DNA from: Candidatus Levyibacteriota bacterium
Lineage (GTDB): Bacteria; Patescibacteriota; Microgenomatia; Levybacterales; UBA12049
NCBI GenBank assembly: GCA_016204535.1
Contig: JACQKL010000009.1
Location: forward strand, 1-33,972
DNA: 33,972 bases
Reading direction: 5' to 3'
The position numbers and the translations under genes were made by a program. The notes under the pieces were generated by a model. It was given only the letters and a program-made list of their open reading frames with translations. It was not told the DNA's origin and did no database searches. Of this stretch, positions 30,357 to 33,972 are shown one piece after another. Positions within the stretch are counted from its first letter, which is position 1. Each line of letters begins with the position of its first letter.

Positions 30357-31644
30357 GGGTCAATACTGAATAAGGAATTTCCTCTGGCTTAGGTTTTCCA
30401 AGAGGATGTTGATATGTCCTAACTTGTGGCGGCCAATCAGCATATTGATCCGCTTTATCGTAGTTAATAACCAATATGCTTTTCCCCTTCATTTCTTGAC
30501 GCTTTGCAAGCATCAAAGCAGTATATAAGTTTTCTGCTGTCGTATTGCCTATAAGGTTACGCGGATTCCCATGCCGCCAAGCATAGGTATTAACACGTCT
30601 CTTATAGTCTCTCCACTCATCGCCAACCAACACAATACCATCTATCTTATCAATTTCGACAAAAGGAGGTTCATATCCCGGTGTACTTGCTCCAAAAGAA
30701 TCGTGATATGTCATTTCTTCTCTTTCTGGCATTTTAAAACCATAGATTTTTTCAAATTCTTCTCGCATCTTTTCTTCACCGAATTTTTTTCGTAATTTTC
30801 TTACTGCGTTTGTTGGCGAGTTTCTATGTTCAACCCCAATAATCTCTACATTCCCATATGCGGCGCGTAATCCTTCGGATATTCCCTTTAAGGTGGATCC
30901 ATTCCCCAATGTACTTATGAAAACATTTATTTTTGCTCCTTTTGGTAATTGAGCAACTACTTCCTCAGCAATAGCTCTAAATGCACTGGGAGTTATAATA
31001 TTTTCCGAATGATTTGGCACAATAACAGTATCTTTTCCTCTCTTAAAAATTATAACTGGTGTTCCTTCCAGTACGCAATTTTTTCGTTGGTATCCTTTGT
31101 TTTTTAAATCAACCACTATTTGCCTGAACTTTTTGGTAACTTTTCCAATACCGCCATGTTCATCGGCATGAATAACATTTGCCCCAAACGCCTTCATATC
31201 TTTCACACGCTCAGAAGGAATTTCATCGGCATGAGGAACAACAATGTCTAGCTTAAATCCTAATCTGCTACAAGCCCACGCAAAAGATCTTCCGGCACTT
31301 CCAGAAGTTCCTTCCAGTATTCTATCCCCTGGTTTTACAAAGCCTTTCATCTCGAGTCGTTTTAATATGGCAACAGAAACTCTATCATAGTGGCTTTCTG
31401 TGGGATTTTCAGATTCTCTTTTTAACCAAATAGTCACTCCATTTTCCAATCTCATTGAATCGAGGGGAGTACTTCCAATCATCTTCTCAAGTCGAGAATA
31501 TTGCCCTAAACGATCCTGAGGAGTTTTAAGCTGTTCCATTGATACGATACCAAAAGCATGTTCCCGTTCTGCAAGACGATCCATCATGCCTCTTTCCGAA
31601 ATCTCTGTCAGCTCAGTTCTTGGATGGTAATCGTGTTCGTTCAT
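30340..31644 (-). CDS. PLP fold-type II (cysteine-synthase-like) protein lacking the Schiff-base lysine
   Basis: The layout follows cysteine synthase and threonine synthase relatives: MIGSTPLDSM, the cofactor strand IWLKRESENPTESHYDR, ILEGTSGSAGRSFAWACSRLG, IVVPHADEIPSERVKDMKAFGANVI, and the Gly-rich phosphate loop STLGNGSTLKGISEGLRA. In active enzymes the second motif is NPTGSVKDR, whose Lys binds PLP; here it is NPTESHYDR, with Tyr86 in place of the Lys. The adjoining Asp and Arg are kept, and TSGNTG is changed to TSGSAG. The protein is 434 residues because of an extra block after residue 165 and a longer C-terminus. It may be a pseudoenzyme or a PLP-independent derivative. TATAAT lies 6 nt before the ATG. 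Confidence 0.8.
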   Translation of the reverse strand: MNEHDYHPRTELTEISERGMMDRLAEREHAFGIVSMEQLKTPQDRLGQYSRLEKMIGSTPLDSMRLENGVTIWLKRESENPTESHYDRVSVAILKRLEMKGFVKPGDRILEGTSGSAGRSFAWACSRLGFKLDIVVPHADEIPSERVKDMKAFGANVIHADEHGGIGKVTKKFRQIVVDLKNKGYQRKNCVLEGTPVIIFKRGKDTVIVPNHSENIITPSAFRAIAEEVVAQLPKGAKINVFISTLGNGSTLKGISEGLRAAYGNVEIIGVEHRNSPTNAVRKLRKKFGEEKMREEFEKIYGFKMPEREEMTYHDSFGASTPGYEPPFVEIDKIDGIVLVGDEWRDYKRRVNTYAWRHGNPRNLIGNTTAENLYTALMLAKRQEMKGKSILVINYDKADQYADWPPQVRTYQHPLGKPKPEEIPYSVLTLKLGV

Positions 31645-31693
31645 GAAGTAATTATATCACGAAAGATAGAGAGTCTCAAACTATAGGGCGCAG

Positions 31694-31767
31694 GGTGGCA
31701 TAACGGACTCGAACCGTCAACCCTCAGGTCCACAACCTGATGCTCTAACCATTGAGCTAATGCCACC
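31694..31767 (-). tRNA. tRNA-His (anticodon GUG)
   Basis: On the minus strand the acceptor GTGGCAT/ATGCCAC, D arm GCTC/GAGC, anticodon stem TCAGG/CCTGA around TTGTGGA (anticodon GTG) and T arm GACGG-TTCGAGT-CCGTT are present. The extra G at -1 and discriminator C, the histidine identity pair, are encoded. CCA is not encoded. Confidence 0.95.
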
Positions 31768-31784
31768 ATTCAGCAAGGCAGGTG

Positions 31785-31858
31785 TGACCCAGGTGCGAGT
31801 CGAACGCACGACCTACTCTTTAGAAGAGAGTTGCTCTATCCAACTGAGCTACTGGGTC
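31785..31858 (-). tRNA. tRNA-Arg (anticodon UCU)
   Basis: The 74-nt minus-strand cloverleaf has acceptor GACCCAG/CTGGGTC, anticodon stem ACTCT/AGAGT around CTTCTAA (anticodon TCT), T arm GTGCG-TTCGACT-CGCAC and discriminator A without CCA. It lies 17 nt upstream of tRNA-His, so the two probably form one transcript. Confidence 0.95.
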
Positions 31859-31930
31859 ATAAATTTTTCTTAGGTATATTTTACAATATATTAGGGATCA
31901 AGTAAACAAAAACCCTGGGAATATCGTTTG

Positions 31931-32944
31931 TTATTTTATAAACGGTAGTGGCGGAATAATATTGGTTAGACAACGAATTCCCGCACAAGTTAGATGTGGG
32001 ATTTTCACCAGAGGCACATCGGTTGTAAATACTTTGTCCCTTCCCAACATATTAACCAGCGTTAATTCCAGATCATAAGCTTCTGAGTTTGTCATTGCTA
32101 TTGATCTATCTTCAAACTGTATTAAATTTAGTGCTAAAGGAGGCAAATTGCTGTCGTCAACTTCAACCATTTTCACCCCCACAAATTCGCAGGCCTCCCT
32201 GATCATTCTTCTTGTATGATTCCCTTGTCGTGAGTATGAGTCTGCTACAATCAAAGATAATTTGCCACTCTGACCTTCAATTAAGGTTGCATGACCGTCG
32301 ATATGATCCTCTTTAAAATCATGTTTTTGCTCACGCGGATCAACGAAAGGCAAAACTCCTATTCTAAAACCGCTTTGTCTTAACCTAGCTGTTTCATCCT
32401 TAAAGTTTCTATTAATATCTCGAGTAATAAATATTACTTTTCCACGCGTCAATACTCTTCCTCCTTCTCCCAATCCAGAACGAACAATGTCTTCGCTAAT
32501 ACTCCAGGCGTTTTTATTTGCCAAAATCTTTCCATCAACAAATGTATGGGCGTCCCGCGGGTAACATTTATATTGATCGCTCGTTAAAAAGTGTGCGCCA
32601 ATTGGCCTATATTTATCTAATAATTTCTGAGGTAACCTTACCTCTTCCGTAAATAAAATATCTCCACCATTTTTCCCAATAAGAAACTTTGTTTTTGTTA
32701 CAAAAATATTTTCTTTTCTGACTAATTGCGCAAGTAAGCTATAAATAGCATCATACTCCTCAAATAAAGCATATAGCGTTTTCTCATTGGGCTTCATTGT
32801 AGATACGACACGTTTATTCTCTTTGTTTGCATATGCAAAAGCCGCTAAAAAATCCGGGCTGGGCAAAAGAAGTTTGCAGCCGGGCTTTAACCTCTCAGTT
32901 TTACTTGGTAATTCGGATTTAGACGGTCCTTGTTCAGCAGTCAT
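31931..32944 (-). CDS. Pentein-fold guanidino-modifying enzyme (deiminase/amidinotransferase-like)
   Basis: The 337-residue protein carries the residues of the pentein superfamily in order: CYPRDAHTFVDG (Arg130-Asp131), GLGEGGRVL (Glu160), EDHIDGHATLI (His214, Asp216) and the C-terminal nucleophile in TCAGIRCLTN (Cys325). This is the catalytic arrangement of agmatine and arginine deiminases, dimethylarginine hydrolases and amidinotransferases, which attack guanidino carbon through the Cys. The spacing resembles agmatine deiminase more than ADI, but no subfamily is certain. The first about 20 residues are polar and low-complexity. No transport or carbamate kinase genes are near. It lies upstream of two tRNAs on the same strand. 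Confidence 0.7.
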   Translation of the reverse strand: MTAEQGPSKSELPSKTERLKPGCKLLLPSPDFLAAFAYANKENKRVVSTMKPNEKTLYALFEEYDAIYSLLAQLVRKENIFVTKTKFLIGKNGGDILFTEEVRLPQKLLDKYRPIGAHFLTSDQYKCYPRDAHTFVDGKILANKNAWSISEDIVRSGLGEGGRVLTRGKVIFITRDINRNFKDETARLRQSGFRIGVLPFVDPREQKHDFKEDHIDGHATLIEGQSGKLSLIVADSYSRQGNHTRRMIREACEFVGVKMVEVDDSNLPPLALNLIQFEDRSIAMTNSEAYDLELTLVNMLGRDKVFTTDVPLVKIPHLTCAGIRCLTNIIPPLPFIK

Positions 32945-33001
32945 AAAAATAAAATTCCTGCTATTTTACACTATGGAAGTTTTTAAAGCAAAATAGGATG
33001 A

Positions 33002-33559
33002 TTATGTTTTGTTATTTTCTTCTTTTTTTAACTTAGCGACTTTGGTTATTTTTTTAATAACGTCTAGAGCATGTCCAGGAGGATAATTCAAATCATCCCA
33101 CCATTCAGGAGTTATCGCTTGCCAATCAAAAGTATTTTCAATGACAGGTTCTTCTTTGCCAGGATCAAATCTCATTTTTATGTGGATCAATACCTCTTCC
33201 GTACTACGGCGATTAGCACTTGCGACACTTCTATAATAAAACTCATGAATAGCAGACAATGAATTTTTATAGTCTGGGGTGGGCAATAGCGAAATCATAG
33301 TAACTCCCGGGCCTGAATCAAGGGAGGCGTTGGTTCTTTCCCTTCGATCTTGAGTATCGGCGATAACTTTCAGTTCATAATTATATTTTGGTAAATGGTG
33401 CTTTTGACGACCAGACCATGCTACAGCTGGAATATCTGTAAATAGTTCTAATAATTCTGCTATAGCCTCTTTAGTTTGTGCTTCTATACCTAGAGATTCG
33501 ACAATTTGTTGTCCGGGTTCTGTGTCCAAAGATGGTCTTATCCTCTCTCTAAATAGCAT
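33002..33559 (-). CDS. Hypothetical protein, unknown family
   Basis: This 185-residue, soluble, charged protein starts MLFRERIRPSLDTEPGQQIVESLGI and has no signal peptide or membrane helix. Motif-like segments are AVAWSGRQKHHLP, SLLPTPDYKNSLSAIHEFYYRS and ITPEWWDDLNYPPGHALDVIKKI, ending in a Lys/Glu-rich tail. I do not recognise it. A TATAAT (33577-33572) lies 12 nt before the ATG, so it has its own promoter. The pentein-like gene follows 57 bp downstream on the same strand and may be cotranscribed. Confidence 0.6.
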   Translation of the reverse strand: MLFRERIRPSLDTEPGQQIVESLGIEAQTKEAIAELLELFTDIPAVAWSGRQKHHLPKYNYELKVIADTQDRRERTNASLDSGPGVTMISLLPTPDYKNSLSAIHEFYYRSVASANRRSTEEVLIHIKMRFDPGKEEPVIENTFDWQAITPEWWDDLNYPPGHALDVIKKITKVAKLKKEENNKT

Positions 33560-33684
33560 ATCTATTTTAGTATTATAAGCTAATTGAAGTCAAAAAGAAA
33601 GCACTACATTAAGGTATTTTAACCACAAGAATCATTCGGTACATAGAGTATAGCATAAATTTAATAAATCCTTTTGGGTCATGG

Positions 33685-33972
33685 CTATTCTAATACCCCT
33701 GGGCAATTTTCCTCTACCCAGCTTTGTTCTTCTCCAGCTACCGGAAGGGTCTGTCCATTCCAATAAACTGTAGTCTGTTTGTCTTTTTCTGTAATCAAAC
33801 GCTCAGGACAGGTATTTGGAGGCAACACCTTTGATGAAACTCCCTGCTGTCCCGTATTTTTGTACAGACCACGATATGAGTTATGCAAAACATAAATTTG
33901 AAAGGCAAGAAAGCCAAAAACCAAAAGGTTTATGAAAAAGATAATCAAGACAACATTTCTCCTGCCTACTCC
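33685..33972 (-). CDS. Small membrane-anchored protein, 5' end beyond the window
   Basis: The track starts this ORF at TTG 33948, but the frame stays open to the window edge (GVGRRNVV...), which adds a basic flank to the helix, so the real start probably lies outside. One membrane helix (LIIFFINLLVFGFLAFQIYVL) is followed by about 65 outside residues with two Cys, in TCPERLITEKD and ENCPGVLE, that could form a disulfide. The family is unknown. Confidence 0.55.
   Translation of the reverse strand, partial: GVGRRNVVLIIFFINLLVFGFLAFQIYVLHNSYRGLYKNTGQQGVSSKVLPPNTCPERLITEKDKQTTVYWNGQTLPVAGEEQSWVEENCPGVLE

Noticed and set aside
30340-31644. A siderophore or diaminopropionate locus (SbnA-like) next to amidino enzymes
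   Set aside because: The PLP lysine is missing and no SbnB, NRPS or transport genes are near; the pentein gene is separated by two tRNAs.
31779-31795. GGCAGGTGTGACCCAGGTGC as another copy of the dispersed palindrome
   Set aside because: The bases are explained by the acceptor and T arm of tRNA-Arg; the similarity to GGTGTC is short and the stem is missing.
1-33972. CRISPR array or cas genes
   Set aside because: No regularly spaced direct repeats and no Cas-like proteins; the repeated palindromes are irregularly dispersed.
1-33972. Recoded UGA (glycine), as in some CPR lineages
   Set aside because: UGA ends uvrC, the methyltransferase and the second L,D-transpeptidase at sensible places, and no reading frame needs UGA read-through.

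Overview
This window looks like a chromosomal stretch from a Candidate Phyla Radiation bacterium (Patescibacteria), possibly of the Microgenomates group. The reasons are an AT-rich, densely packed genome, many short secreted or single-membrane-segment proteins with Pro/Thr linkers, an HhH-less UvrC of about 430 residues, DUF2079, DUF2130 and ATP-cone/Mrr proteins, and the lack of large metabolic operons. The phylum assignment is inference. UGA serves as an ordinary stop (uvrC, the SAM methyltransferase, the second L,D-transpeptidase), so the code is standard. None of the four tRNA genes encodes its CCA end.

Layout. Positions 1-8000 hold the 3' end of efp, uvrA with a strange duplicated and interrupted start, a convergent MFS transporter, a membrane-anchored transglutaminase-like protein, and a short uvrC that overlaps it. 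Positions 7900-11450 (minus strand) hold secG, an orphan family-5 solute-binding protein and a flavin-reductase-like split-barrel protein, followed by a holin-like membrane protein and yvcK. Positions 11500-17400 are a cell-surface block: DUF2130 protein, a secreted coiled-coil protein with a membrane partner, a VanW-domain protein, two L,D-transpeptidase paralogues (one lacking its catalytic Cys), a methyltransferase, tRNA-Lys and a WD40-like anchored protein. Positions 17600-22900 hold a phosphoribosyltransferase-like protein, an atypical arginase-fold protein, a small membrane protein, maf, tRNA-Arg, a DUF2079 membrane protein and an ATP-cone/Mrr nuclease. Positions 22900-30350 hold dinB, bipA, a RAYT-type Y1 transposase, a 2H phosphoesterase, a HAD phosphatase, rarA and an anchored surface protein. 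Positions 30340 to the end (minus strand) hold a PLP fold-type II homologue without its Schiff-base lysine, tRNA-His, tRNA-Arg, a pentein-fold enzyme and two unknown genes.

The most unusual system is a REP/RAYT-like element. A small palindrome (GACACC-TTCCA-GGTGTC and half copies) recurs at about eight places in this window, and the only Y1 (HUH) transposase gene is bounded by copies of it. The transposase cassette sits between two copies of the 3' end of bipA, so the bipA stop and the downstream gene's promoter are both kept. One palindrome lies in frame inside dinB and another supplies the stop codon of the shortened uvrC. A different palindrome of about 66 nt interrupts a duplicated uvrA start.

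Expression. About fifteen genes have a good -10 box (often with a -35) only 6-10 nt before the start codon, which predicts leaderless mRNAs. Several -10 boxes overlap the stop codon of the gene upstream. A clear Shine-Dalgarno sequence was noticed only for the internally initiated uvrC. Three enzyme homologues lack or change key catalytic or metal residues: the L,D-transpeptidase Cys to Gly, the PLP protein Lys to Tyr, and the arginase-fold protein His to Asn with Asp to Glu. DNA repair and damage tolerance are well represented (uvrA, uvrC, dinB, rarA). No intergenic gap exceeds 300 bases.
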